Source: Eubacterium sp. (GTDB lineage: Bacteria > Bacillota > Clostridia > Lachnospirales > Lachnospiraceae). Taken from it: a DNA stretch of 64,000 nt. Shown here piece after piece: positions 9,873 through 18,652 of this stretch. Every line of letters starts with the position of its first letter. The first letter of the stretch is position 1. The notes beneath the pieces are model-generated. The model saw nothing but the letters and a program-made list of their open reading frames with translations. It was not told the DNA's origin and made no database searches. Made by a program: the position numbers and the translations under genes. The DNA lies in NCBI GenBank assembly GCA_017433295.1, contig JAFRHL010000017.1, positions 36,706-100,705 of the forward strand, read 5' to 3'.

Positions 9873-11301
9873 TTAACCTTCCTATATAGTAAAAGCCTCT
9901 GGCTTCCTCGAGGATGACAGGTACGATCTTCCCGATCACCGACCTGTCAGCCGTAAAGTGTACGACATTATTATTGGACAATCTTCCGGTGATCATGGAG
10001 GGGTCTTTCTCGTCAATACTTTCAGCCAGCACCAGACCGGTAGTGCCTTCCAACGCCGCGTTCTTTTGTCTGGCAGTTTCCCCCACCACCTCAAGCAGCC
10101 TGTCAAAACGGTCATGAACGATATCCTCCGGCACCTGATCCTCCATCCTGGCGGCCGGCGTCCCTGACCTCTTAGAATATATAAATGTAAAGGCACTGTC
10201 ATACCCGGCTTTTCTCACCACATCCATGGTTTCCTGAAAATCTTCCTCAGTCTCTCCCGGGAAACCGACAATGATATCTGTCGTGATGGACAGGTCGGGC
10301 ATCGCACTGCGGAGCTTGTCCACCAGCTCCAGATACTGTTCCTTTGTATAGTGCCGGTTCATCCGCTTTAAAAGCCTGCTGCTGCCGGACTGAACCGGCA
10401 GATGAATATGCCGGCAGATCTTTTCGGACCGGGCCATGACCCCGATCAGTTCATCCGAAAGATCCTTGGGATGGGAGGTCATAAACCGGATCCTCTCTAT
10501 GCCTTCCACCTGCTCCACCATAGTAAGAAGCCTGGCAAAGCTTACCGGCCGTTCAAGGGTCTTACCGTAGGAATTGACATTCTGCCCCAGGAGCATGACC
10601 TCCACCACGCCCTCTGCTGCCAGCTTCTCCACCTCTGCCACGATATCCTCCGGCTTCCGGCTGCGCTCCCGCCCTCTGACATAGGGCACGATACAGTAGC
10701 TGCAGAAGTTATTACAGCCGAACATAATATTGACCCCGGCCTTGAAGCTGAACTTGCGGTCGCTGGGCAGATCTTCAATAATCAGATCTGTCTTGTCCCA
10801 GATATCGAAAACCCGCTGTTTCCGGCTTAAACACTCATACAAAAGTTCTGCCAGCTTGAATATATTATGGGTCCCGAAAACGATGTCCACGAAAGTAAAA
10901 CTCTTTTTTACCCTCTCTGCCTCTTCTTCCTCCTGCATCATGCAGCCGCACATGGCAATGATCATGTCCTTGTTTTTCTTCTTATAGGTCTTTAAAGTAC
11001 CCAGGCGGCCATAAACCCGGATATTGGCATTTTCCCTGACTGTGCAGGTGTTATAATAGACAAAATCCGCCTGTTCTGTATCCGTATGCACATAACCGAT
11101 CTCCTCCAGAATGCCGTTGAGCTTTTCTGAATCCTTGAAATTCATCTGGCATCCGAAGGTCTGGTCATTAAAGGTAAGCTTTCTTCCCAGTTCCTGCTCT
11201 TTTATCCGGAGCAGTTCCCTGCATCTGTCCATAAAAAAACGCTGCCGGTCCGGCTCCCGCTCCGGTGCCTGACTGACAATCCTGTCTTTCGCTGCTTCCA
11301 T
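9856..11301 (-). CDS. miaB: tRNA-2-methylthio-N6-dimethylallyladenosine synthase MiaB
   Basis: Radical-SAM methylthiotransferase acting on i6A37 of tRNA. The N-terminal UPF0004 domain provides three cysteines for one Fe-S cluster (FGCQMN, NTCTVREN, CGCMMQ). The radical-SAM triad is in CNNFCSYCIVP, followed by RGRERSR. A C-terminal TRAM domain ends the protein. The longer reading begins at a TTG (11322) without a ribosome site; the ATG at 11301 has GAGGAG 6 bases upstream and gives 481 residues. It is first in the miaB-mutS-mutL-miaA cluster, about 35 bases after a good promoter. Confidence 0.96.
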   Translation of the reverse strand: MEAAKDRIVSQAPEREPDRQRFFMDRCRELLRIKEQELGRKLTFNDQTFGCQMNFKDSEKLNGILEEIGYVHTDTEQADFVYYNTCTVRENANIRVYGRLGTLKTYKKKNKDMIIAMCGCMMQEEEEAERVKKSFTFVDIVFGTHNIFKLAELLYECLSRKQRVFDIWDKTDLIIEDLPSDRKFSFKAGVNIMFGCNNFCSYCIVPYVRGRERSRKPEDIVAEVEKLAAEGVVEVMLLGQNVNSYGKTLERPVSFARLLTMVEQVEGIERIRFMTSHPKDLSDELIGVMARSEKICRHIHLPVQSGSSRLLKRMNRHYTKEQYLELVDKLRSAMPDLSITTDIIVGFPGETEEDFQETMDVVRKAGYDSAFTFIYSKRSGTPAARMEDQVPEDIVHDRFDRLLEVVGETARQKNAALEGTTGLVLAESIDEKDPSMITGRLSNNNVVHFTADRSVIGKIVPVILEEARGFYYIGRLSEDGI

Positions 11302-11342
11302 ATTGTACTCCTCATCTGACAAAGCAGTTTTTTCAAAAACTT

Positions 11343-11371
11343 ATTATAGGCTAACTTCTCTGTTTTTTCAA
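11343..11371 (-). promoter_or_regulatory. Promoter of the miaB-mutS-mutL-miaA cluster
   Basis: On the minus strand TTGAAA (11366-11371) and TATAAT (11343-11348) are separated by 17 bases. The predicted transcription start is about 35 bases before the miaB ATG. The spacing and a perfect -10 fit a housekeeping sigma factor; this is a sequence-based prediction. Confidence 0.7.
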
Positions 11372-11403
11372 TAATTACTATTTTAGTCCCTGTCTTAATG
11401 ATC

Positions 11404-11468
11404 CCTTCGGCTGAGATTCCACGTGATTCCTTCGGCTGAGGATCAACCGAAATCGCCTCGGCGATTTC
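11404..11468. repeat. Direct repeat plus 20-bp perfect palindrome
   Basis: CCTTCGGCTGAG occurs at 11404-11415 and again at 11429-11440. It is followed by the perfect palindrome GAAATCGCCTCGGCGATTTC at 11449-11468. A related GAAATCGCC core occurs in the large hairpin at 54584-54623. The stretch has no coding signal and looks like a short dispersed repeat. Confidence 0.55.
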
Positions 11469-11471
11469 ACG

Positions 11472-11803
11472 CGAGCCGGGCGGCAGCTTTAGCCTTGCGC
11501 AACTCTGAGATTGATGTATAAGCCTCCGGAAATAATCTGATATATACTGAATTTGCTGTATACTCGCAAATAATACTCTAAACATAAAAAATAAGAGCAT
11601 TTATACACTTGATATGCCCTCTTTGAAACACTAATTTTTGATAATTCAACCTGCTGATACGAATTAATAGCAACTTTCGTCTCTTTCTGTAACTTTAAAA
11701 ACTAACTTACATCAACCATTTCATTACAAAAATGTTTAATTTGATTTTTCTTAAAAATGCAGCCTCTTTTGTGCCTTATATGTAATAATGTCCTGATTGT
11801 TAT
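11472..11803. other. AT-rich spacer without recognised gene
   Basis: About 330 bp of mostly AT-rich sequence between the palindrome near miaB and the hairpin at 11804. No ORF with a ribosome site and no recognised RNA was found. An extended -10-like TGTTATAAT lies at 11798-11806 but has no matching -35. Confidence 0.4.
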
Positions 11804-11842
11804 AATGATAGGAACTGCTCATGCAGTTCCTATCATTTTTTT
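11804..11842 (+). terminator. Strong intrinsic terminator with T-run on the plus strand
   Basis: Perfect 15-bp stem (11804-11818 with 11823-11837), loop TCAT, followed on the plus strand by an uninterrupted T-run to 11842. On the minus strand no T-run follows. All neighbouring genes read leftwards, so what it terminates is unclear. Confidence 0.7.
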
Positions 11843-11942
11843 AACAGCCTGTGGACCAGTCTTAATATAATGTGCTGCCAAAACAGTCAGCTGTTTACTC
11901 CTCACCAGCTTATGCCTGACGGGCTCAACCATCAGGAGATGC

Positions 11943-12425
11943 TTACGCCTCAGGAGATGTCTCTGCTTCAGGAGCCGCTTCTGCCTCATTTACTTCTTCC
12001 ACGATATCTTCCACTGCCTCTTCTACAGTCTCCTTCACCTCTTCTACAGTCTCCTTCACCTCAGCTGCACTCTCTTCAAAAAGGTCTTCCCATTTATCAT
12101 CGTCAGCTTCAAGAATATCTTCAGCAACCGGTTCCTCTTCAGTCTCAGGTTTCTCCTTAAGAGCTACCAGCTGGTTTCTCTTCTCTTCCATGTCAACCTT
12201 TGCTGCTGCGATTCCGTCCACAAACTCTTTATACACTTCCTCATAATCATCTGCATGCAGACGTAAATAGGTCTGCCCGATCTCATAAGTCAGTCTGCGG
12301 ATCTCCTTCTTATCCCTTCTGATCTGATCTCTCAGCCGAATCATCTCTGCAGTCCTTTTCGCGATATCCGCCGTGATCTGACCTGCTGTTTCGATATTCT
12401 CCCTGATAGTCTCTAAAATAGCCAT
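11943..12425 (-). CDS. Conserved acidic coiled-coil protein, function unknown
   Basis: A 160-residue protein without a recognised enzymatic motif. Residues 1-100 are strongly helical and charged (AKRTAEMIRLRDQIRRDKKEI, then an YEIGQTYLRLHADDYEE segment). The C-terminal 60 residues are very acidic, with an imperfect repeat around VKETVEE. There is no signal peptide or membrane segment, so it is probably cytoplasmic. The start is well supported by GGAGGG 8 bases upstream. It appears to be monocistronic. The YEIGQTYL segment resembles small helical proteins common in Lachnospiraceae, but I do not assign a function. Confidence 0.75.
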   Translation of the reverse strand: MAILETIRENIETAGQITADIAKRTAEMIRLRDQIRRDKKEIRRLTYEIGQTYLRLHADDYEEVYKEFVDGIAAAKVDMEEKRNQLVALKEKPETEEEPVAEDILEADDDKWEDLFEESAAEVKETVEEVKETVEEAVEDIVEEVNEAEAAPEAETSPEA

Positions 12426-12595
12426 GGTATTACCCTCCTTATTTTGCGTTTATTTGATAGTAATAATAACATCATTCAGTAAAAAATCATAGAGGAAAAT
12501 GATTTTATTCGTTACATTTCGTGTTAATTAATGCTCTGTCCTTCCCGGCATATTCTACTTACAATGGGAATTATGAGATTTCTGCGTCAGATAAT

Positions 12596-12624
12596 AAAAA
12601 AAGAACCATATAAATCTATGGTTC
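12596..12624 (-). terminator. Intrinsic terminator after tRNA-Glu
   Basis: On the minus strand GAACCATA pairs with TATGGTTC (12603-12624), followed by a run of seven T. It lies 9 bases beyond the tRNA 3' end and would end its transcript. Confidence 0.8.
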
Positions 12625-12633
12625 CTGAACAAA

Positions 12634-12705
12634 TAGTCCGTAGGGGAATCGAACCCCTGTTTCCGCCGTGAGAGGGCGGCGTCTTAACCGCTTGACCAAC
12701 GGACC
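12634..12705 (-). tRNA. tRNA-Glu (anticodon CTC)
   Basis: The minus strand folds as a complete tRNA: acceptor GGTCCGT with ACGGACT, a D arm closed by GTC/GAC, anticodon stem CCGCC/GGCGG with loop CTCTCAC (anticodon CTC), and a T arm AGGGG-TTCGATT-CCCCT. The first acceptor pair is G-U and the 3' CCA is not encoded. It appears to be a lone tRNA gene with its own terminator. Confidence 0.93.
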
Positions 12706-12911
12706 TTATGTCATTCTCAGGAAAAACTGGAAAGGTCTCACTTCCTCTGTTCTCCTGACGAAGGATAGTATATCACTCCTGGTACAGGAAAGTCAAGCAC
12801 TTTTTTAATGAATTCAAATGAATTAAAACTGCCTGACTTGCCTGCGCCATTCCTCTTCATCCGGCCCCTCCAGGAATCGGGGAGCCGATTCCGATAATAA
12901 TGCCTGATCTA
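12706..12911. other. Spacer with a small inverted repeat
   Basis: Between tRNA-Glu and the cytidylate-kinase-like gene. The only structure seen is GGAATCGG paired with CCGATTCC at 12872-12891, just downstream of the kinase-like gene on the minus strand. It lacks a T-run. No gene was found. Confidence 0.4.
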
Positions 12912-13529
12912 TTATTCATCGGAATCCATAATATTGATATACTCTTTTATCACTCTGGTACACTGCTTAAGAGAGAGCTTGCTGGTGTTAAGACAAATAT
13001 CATACTGGCTGGCATCGAGCCAGTTATTTCCGGTATAATATCTGTTATAAGCGTCCCGGTCTTTATTGACCCGGTCGATCCGGCGAAGAGCCTCCTCCTC
13101 ACCAATCTGTTCATAATACATGGCATTTTTCACAAGGGTATCATGATCAGCATAAATGACTACCCGGACTACATCGTTGCGGTCCTTTAAGATATGGTGG
13201 GCACAGCGTCCCAGGATCACGGAGCTTTCATCCTTTTCGGCGATATCCAGGATGACACTCCGGGTCATTTTGAATAGATTGTCCTTTGACAGATAGTCCC
13301 TGCTGGAAGGGGAAGAAACCTCCGAATCAGAGTACCGTTTAAACCTTCCGGTCTCCGGCTTCTCGTCTACTTCCTTGAGGAGGGAGACATTCACTCCGTG
13401 TTTTAAGGAAGCCATGTTGATCAGCTCTTTATCATAATAGTGGATTCCCAGCTCCGCCGCTATAGCCATGGCTACCTGTCTGCCGCCGGAACCATAGGTC
13501 CTGCTGATGGTAATTATCTTCTTATTCAT
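12912..13529 (-). CDS. Cytidylate kinase-like family protein
   Basis: A P-loop protein of the cytidylate-kinase-like family found in Firmicutes. The nucleotide-binding loop is ISRTYGSGGRQVA near the N-terminus, followed by YYDKELI. VILGRCAHHIL and the basic RRIDRVNKDRDAYNRYYTG region match the LID-like part of these proteins. The substrate is not established; the usual Cmk gene is normally elsewhere. The second ATG (13529) is chosen because GGAGG is 7 bases before it and overlaps the first. It follows livF by 15 bp and may be on its transcript. Confidence 0.85.
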   Translation of the reverse strand: MNKKIITISRTYGSGGRQVAMAIAAELGIHYYDKELINMASLKHGVNVSLLKEVDEKPETGRFKRYSDSEVSSPSSRDYLSKDNLFKMTRSVILDIAEKDESSVILGRCAHHILKDRNDVVRVVIYADHDTLVKNAMYYEQIGEEEALRRIDRVNKDRDAYNRYYTGNNWLDASQYDICLNTSKLSLKQCTRVIKEYINIMDSDE

Positions 13530-13544
13530 ATTCATTCCTCCGGA

Positions 13545-14258
13545 CTATTCTCCCAGATATGCCTTTCTCACACTGTCGTCATTGAGAAGCTTCTTCGCAT
13601 CCCCTGAAAGGGTGATCTTGCCGGTCTCCAGGACGTAGGCCCGGTTGGCAACAGACAATGCCATGCGGGCATTCTGCTCTACCAGAAGGATAGTTGTCCC
13701 GGCAGCATGGAGATTGCGAATGATATCAAAGATCTGCTCTACCAGAATAGGAGCCAGACCCATGGACGGCTCATCCAGCATCATCAGCTTGGGCTGGCTC
13801 ATCAGGGCTCTCCCCATGGCAAGCATCTGCTGTTCCCCACCCGAAAGGGTTCCGGCAATCTGTTTATACCGCTCCTTCAAACGCGGAAACAGTTCATATA
13901 CTTTATCCAGGCTGTCGCTTACTGTGTTGCTCCTGGCTGTGTAGGCGCCCATCTCAAGGTTCTCCTGCACTGTCATCTGAAGAAAGACCCGCCGGCCCTC
14001 CGGCACCTGGGAAAGACCCATCTTAACCAGCTTATGGGCAGGGATCCTGGAAATATCCTTTCCTTCAAACTCGATGGATCCTGTTTTTGATCTTAAAAGG
14101 CCTGAGACCGTATTCAGAGATGTGGACTTGCCGGCACCGTTGGCGCCGATCAGGGTCACGATCTCACCTTCATTTACTTCAAAGGAGATGCCCTTTATAG
14201 CATGGATGGCACCGTAATATACATTTATATCATTTACACGAAGTAGTTTATTGCCCAT
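13545..14258 (-). CDS. livF: Branched-chain amino-acid ABC transporter ATP-binding protein LivF
   Basis: Second ATPase of a LIV-type importer. Walker A is GANGAGKST, the signature LSGGEQQ, and Walker B LMMLDEPSMGLAP, ending with the HAAGTTILLVEQN switch region. The 237-residue length and short LivF-type C-terminus fit the family. It overlaps livG by one base, so the two are translationally coupled. It pairs with LivG on the cytoplasmic face of the LivHM channel. Confidence 0.96.
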   Translation of the reverse strand: MGNKLLRVNDINVYYGAIHAIKGISFEVNEGEIVTLIGANGAGKSTSLNTVSGLLRSKTGSIEFEGKDISRIPAHKLVKMGLSQVPEGRRVFLQMTVQENLEMGAYTARSNTVSDSLDKVYELFPRLKERYKQIAGTLSGGEQQMLAMGRALMSQPKLMMLDEPSMGLAPILVEQIFDIIRNLHAAGTTILLVEQNARMALSVANRAYVLETGKITLSGDAKKLLNDDSVRKAYLGE

Positions 14259-15154
14259 TACGCTTTATCCTCCTGCTTTCCGAGATATGCCTCTATTACT
14301 GCAGGATTCGCCTGTATCTCCTCAGGTTTACCCTTTGCTATGATCCTTCCGAAATTCAGCACAGCCAGGTCCTCGCAGACATTCATAACAAGGCTCATGT
14401 CATGCTCGATCAGGATAATTGCAATCCCGAAGGTATCCCTGATCTTCCGGATATTCTTCATCAGATCTGCCGTCTCGCTGGGATTCATACCCGCTGCCGG
14501 CTCGTCCAGCAATAATACCTTGGGGGAGGTGGCAAGCGCTCTTATGATCTCCAGTCTTCGCTGGGCCCCGTAAGGCAATGAACTGGCCTGGTAGTCCGCC
14601 AGATGCTGCATGTCAAAAATGGAGAGCAGTTCAATGGCACGTTCATGGGCTGCTTTCTCCTGCTTTTTGTATTTTCCGGTATGGAAAAGGCCGCTGAAAA
14701 GACCATAGTCAAGCACATCATGCATGGCAGTCTTGACATTTTCCTCTACTGTCAGTTTGTCAAACAGACGGATATTCTGAAAGGTTCTGGCAATACCCAT
14801 TCTGCTGATCTGGGTGGTAGTCATGCCTGCCGTGTCTTTTCCATCAAAGAAGAAAGTACCCCTGGTAGGCTGATAGACCTTTGTCAGAAGATTGAAAACA
14901 GTAGTCTTGCCCGCACCGTTGGGACCGATGATCCCTGCAATCTCCGTGGGACTGATGGAGAGGGTAAACTCGTCCACTGCAGTAAGACCTCCAAAATCTA
15001 TACCCAGACCTTTGATCTCCAGGACAGGTGCTTTATCCCGGTCCCTGTCGGGGATCACGGTATAGTCCACCGTCGGCTTGGATTCATCATAATTCTCAGT
15101 TACATCATAAATCACATCACGGATCATTTCGTTTGAATTTTGTATCTCACTCAT
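14258..15154 (-). CDS. livG: Branched-chain amino-acid ABC transporter ATP-binding protein LivG
   Basis: First ATPase of the LIV importer, with Walker A GPNGAGKTT, the LivG-type signature LPYGAQRRLEI, Walker B VLLLDEPAAGMNP and the C-terminal IEAYLGK typical of LivG. It carries an unusual N-terminal extension of about 40 residues before APVLEIKGL, rich in Asp, Glu and Thr, that is not part of the ATPase fold. There is no internal ATG with a ribosome site at the conventional start. It overlaps livM by four bases and livF by one. Confidence 0.95.
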   Translation of the reverse strand: MSEIQNSNEMIRDVIYDVTENYDESKPTVDYTVIPDRDRDKAPVLEIKGLGIDFGGLTAVDEFTLSISPTEIAGIIGPNGAGKTTVFNLLTKVYQPTRGTFFFDGKDTAGMTTTQISRMGIARTFQNIRLFDKLTVEENVKTAMHDVLDYGLFSGLFHTGKYKKQEKAAHERAIELLSIFDMQHLADYQASSLPYGAQRRLEIIRALATSPKVLLLDEPAAGMNPSETADLMKNIRKIRDTFGIAIILIEHDMSLVMNVCEDLAVLNFGRIIAKGKPEEIQANPAVIEAYLGKQEDKA

Positions 15155-16239
15155 GCAGCAGACCCTCCTTCCGCATCAGGGTCTGTATCCTTCCCGGGCT
15201 TTATCTTTTCCCAGAGATTCTCAAACCAGGCTCTTATCTTCAGGTTATTCGTTCCGATCATAACAAGGATCAGGACAACCGCATAGGTCAGCATTCTATA
15301 GTCAGCAAACTGCCTCAGTGCCTCCGGCAGAATGGTCAGGATAGTTGCGGCAATGATGGAACCCCAGATATTTCCGATCCCGCCCAGAACCACAAATACC
15401 AGGATCAGTACCGATGTGTTAAAATTAAACTTGATGGGCAGGAGGGAGGAGTAATTCAGTCCGAACAAAGCCCCGCCCATACCGGCCAGTGACGCAGAAA
15501 TAGTAAATGCCATCAGTTTGTATTTCATTACATTCAGACCGATGGACTCGGCTGCGATCCGATTATCCCGGCAGGCCATAATGGCTCTCCCCTGCCTGGA
15601 ATTCATGATATTCTGTACCACAAACAAGGCGATCAACACAAGAACAAAACCGGAACCAAAGGTTGATATCTTTTTGACCGCTGTGGCACCCATTGGACCA
15701 TTTAACAGCATTCTGGCATTTGAACCCTGTCCGATCTCCGGATTCGTGGAAATATGGAATCCTGTGTCATCCTTACAGGCATAGACAATATTCATGATAT
15801 TTTTGATGATTTCACCAAAAGCCAGAGTAACGATGGCCAGATAGTCTCCCCGCAGTCTTAAGACCGGGATACCGATCAGGAAACCGGCAATACCGGCAAA
15901 TATGGCTCCCACAAGGACCGCACAGGCCAGCCGGGCAAGGTCCGGCATGGAGGAATTCTCAAGCAGACCGGACACCACGATCCCCGAAAAGGCTCCGACA
16001 GACATAAATCCTGCGTGTCCCAGGGACAGTTCCCCGGAAATACCTACTACAAGGTTCAATGACACTGCCATGATAATATAAGTACAGATCGGTACCAGCT
16101 GTCCCTGCAGAGAACTGGATACCATCCCCAACATATTAAGCAGGGTGATAATAACAAAACCGGCAGTGACGATAGAATATGAAATGGCTGCATTCTTTGT
16201 ATATGGTGACATCTTTCTGTCTTTTATTTTCTTTCCCAT
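15151..16239 (-). CDS. livM: Branched-chain amino-acid ABC transporter permease LivM
   Basis: Polytopic membrane permease of 362 residues. It shows the LivM features GHAGFMSVGAFSG and LRLRGDYLAIVTLAFGEI, the cytoplasmic coupling-loop region, and then the conserved GGIGNIWG. The N-terminus is basic and cytoplasmic, and the C-terminus ends in a charged tail. It forms the channel together with LivH, encoded 9 bp upstream. Confidence 0.95.
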   Translation of the reverse strand: MGKKIKDRKMSPYTKNAAISYSIVTAGFVIITLLNMLGMVSSSLQGQLVPICTYIIMAVSLNLVVGISGELSLGHAGFMSVGAFSGIVVSGLLENSSMPDLARLACAVLVGAIFAGIAGFLIGIPVLRLRGDYLAIVTLAFGEIIKNIMNIVYACKDDTGFHISTNPEIGQGSNARMLLNGPMGATAVKKISTFGSGFVLVLIALFVVQNIMNSRQGRAIMACRDNRIAAESIGLNVMKYKLMAFTISASLAGMGGALFGLNYSSLLPIKFNFNTSVLILVFVVLGGIGNIWGSIIAATILTILPEALRQFADYRMLTYAVVLILVMIGTNNLKIRAWFENLWEKIKPGKDTDPDAEGGSAA

Positions 16240-16248
16240 ATTTCCACC

Positions 16249-17133
16249 CTACACTTTCTCCATTCTGGTCCTGCCGAGCAATCCGGTCGGTTTCACCAGA
16301 AGGACAATGATCAGAACGCCGAATACAATTGCGTCTGAAAGCTCCGAGGAAATATACGCCCTGCCGAAAATTTCAATGACACCAAGAAGGATTCCTCCAA
16401 GCATGGCTCCCGGAATAGATCCGATTCCTCCGAACACGGCAGCTGTAAATGCCTTGATACCCGGCATGGCTCCGGTGGTGGGCATAAGGGCCGGATAAGA
16501 TGAACATAATAAAACACCGGCTATGGCAGCCAGTCCTGAACCGATGGCAAAGGTCATGGAAATAGTGGAATTCACATTGATTCCCATAAGCTGGGCAGCG
16601 CCGTTATCCTCCGAAACCGCCCGCATGGCTTTCCCCATCTTGGTAGCAGAAGTAAACAATGTCATACAGATCATGATCACGATACATGCAGCCATAGTCA
16701 AGATGGACTCTGCAGTGATGGTAAGCTGACCATCAAACAATTTTAAGCCTTCAGTACCACTGACAATGGACGTAAATACCTTGGGAGCACTTCCCCAGAT
16801 CAGCAGCGCACTGTTCTGCAGGAAATAGGATACGCCGATGGCTGTAATCAGTACCGCCAGGGAGCTGGTTCCCCGCAGAGGTTTATAAGCCAGTCCTTCT
16901 ATCATGATTCCCATGGTCGTGCACACGGCAATAGCCATCAGAAGCGCAAGCCAGGGATTCACATGAAGATAGGAAGTGGCGCAAAAGGAGATATAGGCAC
17001 CGACCATGATTACGTCACCGTGGGCAAAATTGAGCATCTTGGATATACCGTAAACCATGGTATATCCAAGGGCAATGATGGCATAAACACTGCCCAGGCT
17101 CAAACCGTTCACTAAGTTCGATAAAAAAATCAT
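16249..17133 (-). CDS. livH: Branched-chain amino-acid ABC transporter permease LivH
   Basis: Polytopic permease of 294 residues with the LivH hallmark LVNGLSLGSVYAIIALGYTMVYGI at the N-terminus (first membrane segment), NFAHGDVIMVGAY, and GGIGSIPGAMLGG near the C-terminus. It partners LivM. It is separated from the binding-protein gene by 135 bp containing a strong hairpin, which would allow lower expression of the membrane and ATPase subunits than of the binding protein. Confidence 0.96.
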   Translation of the reverse strand: MIFLSNLVNGLSLGSVYAIIALGYTMVYGISKMLNFAHGDVIMVGAYISFCATSYLHVNPWLALLMAIAVCTTMGIMIEGLAYKPLRGTSSLAVLITAIGVSYFLQNSALLIWGSAPKVFTSIVSGTEGLKLFDGQLTITAESILTMAACIVIMICMTLFTSATKMGKAMRAVSEDNGAAQLMGINVNSTISMTFAIGSGLAAIAGVLLCSSYPALMPTTGAMPGIKAFTAAVFGGIGSIPGAMLGGILLGVIEIFGRAYISSELSDAIVFGVLIIVLLVKPTGLLGRTRMEKV

Positions 17134-17156
17134 AAAGTTTTCCCTCTATCCACAAG

Positions 17157-17180
17157 AGGGTGCTGCAAAAATGCAGCACC
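17157..17180 (-). terminator. Stem-loop between livK and livH
   Basis: GGGTGCTGCA pairs perfectly with TGCAGCACCC around an A/T loop. No T-run follows on the minus strand, so it is more likely a 3'-end-stabilising or partial-termination hairpin than a full terminator. Such elements commonly raise binding-protein expression over that of the permease genes. Confidence 0.55.
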
Positions 17181-17267
17181 CCAAACAATCTCAGCTATAT
17201 TGTTCATACAGAACTTTCCCAATAAACTCCGCACGGGATACCCCCCGTCAGAGTAATACGTCCTGAA

Positions 17268-18452
17268 CTACTGAACGTCAGCGTATTTACCATCTTTGAT
17301 AATACATACAGCAGGAGTCTTGCTGACTTCACCGTTGGCATTCCATGTCATACCACCACCTGTGATACCATCATAGGTGAATCCGCCTGTAACTGTGGAG
17401 ATCATAGCGTCACAGATCTCTTCGTTACTCTTATCTGCAGTAAGTCCTGCCTCTTTGAAAGCATTGTACAGAACATAGATTCCATCATAGCCGTCTGCAG
17501 CAAACTGATTCGGGATCTCGCCGTACTTCTCCTGATACTTGGAAACGAAATCTGCCACATTCTGCTCTTCGGACCAGGGGTTAACCGGTGTCTGAAGATA
17601 AACGCCCTCTGCAAGGCTGGTATCGAAACCTTCCATATCAAGGATACCGTCCATACCGTCTACACCAAAGAAAGTAGTGTCATAGTTCATATCCTTGGCC
17701 TGCTTCATGATAACAGAAGCTGGTGTATAGTAGATCGGAAGGAAGATAAGGTCTGCGCCGGCTTTCTTGCAGTTTGTCAGCTGAGCACTGAAATCTGCGT
17801 TTGTATCATCGGGATAAGTCTCAGCCGCAACCAGTTCCATACCCTTGGACTCAAGCTCTTCCTTGAAGGCATTGAAGATTCCGGTGGAATATGCATCGGA
17901 GTTGTTATAAATACATCCGATCTTCTTGTCTGCGAAGGTCTCTGCAATGTTGTCCGCTGCCTTAACACCCTGGTTAGGATCGGTGAAGCAGATCTGGAAT
18001 GCATTATCCTTGCCTGCTGTAACATCTGCGGAAGAAGCAGAAGGAGTCATAAGGAATACTCTGTCACTGTTGGCCTCTGCGGAAACAGCGATACAGGAAC
18101 CGGTGGTAACGGAACCCATGAGCATCTGGATACCCCAGTCCTTAAGCTTATTGTAGGCATTAACAGCTTTCTCACCGTCAGCCTCATCATCTTCCATCTT
18201 AAACTCGATCTGAAGATCCGGGTTCTCGGCATTGATCTCTTCTACAGCCAGCTCAGCACCCTGCTTTACAGCAATACCATAAATAGATGCGCCGCCTGTA
18301 AGAGGACCGGTACTTCCGATCTTAATGGTGGCCGCACCGTCTCCGGAGTCTCCTGCGGACCCGCTGTCCTTGGAGCCACCGCATGCAGCAAGGGAAAGTA
18401 CCATGACAGCTGCAAGAAGTGTTGCAAAAAGTTTCTTCATAGACTTTTTCAT
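17268..18452 (-). CDS. livK: Branched-chain amino-acid ABC transporter substrate-binding lipoprotein
   Basis: Extracellular solute-binding lipoprotein of 394 residues. It has a basic N-terminus, a hydrophobic core and the lipobox LAAC with Cys at residue 24, followed by a Gly/Ser/Asp linker. The type I periplasmic-binding fold starts at IKIGSTGPLTG; later segments such as VFLMTPSASS and GCIYNNSDAYSTG are typical. The start has GGAGG 9 bases upstream. First gene of the operon, with its own promoter. The exact ligand (leucine, isoleucine, valine or another amino acid) cannot be read from sequence. Confidence 0.94.
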   Translation of the reverse strand: MKKSMKKLFATLLAAVMVLSLAACGGSKDSGSAGDSGDGAATIKIGSTGPLTGGASIYGIAVKQGAELAVEEINAENPDLQIEFKMEDDEADGEKAVNAYNKLKDWGIQMLMGSVTTGSCIAVSAEANSDRVFLMTPSASSADVTAGKDNAFQICFTDPNQGVKAADNIAETFADKKIGCIYNNSDAYSTGIFNAFKEELESKGMELVAAETYPDDTNADFSAQLTNCKKAGADLIFLPIYYTPASVIMKQAKDMNYDTTFFGVDGMDGILDMEGFDTSLAEGVYLQTPVNPWSEEQNVADFVSKYQEKYGEIPNQFAADGYDGIYVLYNAFKEAGLTADKSNEEICDAMISTVTGGFTYDGITGGGMTWNANGEVSKTPAVCIIKDGKYADVQ

Positions 18453-18493
18453 GTGGTTTTACCTCCATATAATATAAAATTACAATATGTAAA

Positions 18494-18522
18494 ATACTAG
18501 CACGTATCCCCATTCATGTCAA
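18494..18522 (-). promoter_or_regulatory. Promoter of the liv operon
   Basis: A perfect -35 TTGACA (18517-18522) and -10 TAGTAT (18494-18499) with 17-base spacing on the minus strand, about 40 bases before the livK start codon. No operator sequence was recognised. Confidence 0.75.
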
Positions 18523-18652
18523 TAAAAAAGTCTCTCTGTATGATACTATATTGCTATCACATCAGTACGCTTCCTTCGGACTGTCCATGCAGCAGCAGGG
18601 CGACAGGCCGGCGCCTGTGCGGTTCCCGGCACAGCTGCCGTCTGCCTGCCGG

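Noticed and set aside
11202-11600. 132-codon minus-strand ORF upstream of miaB
   Set aside because: It crosses the miaB start and promoter in another frame, spans the palindromic repeat and has no ribosome site.
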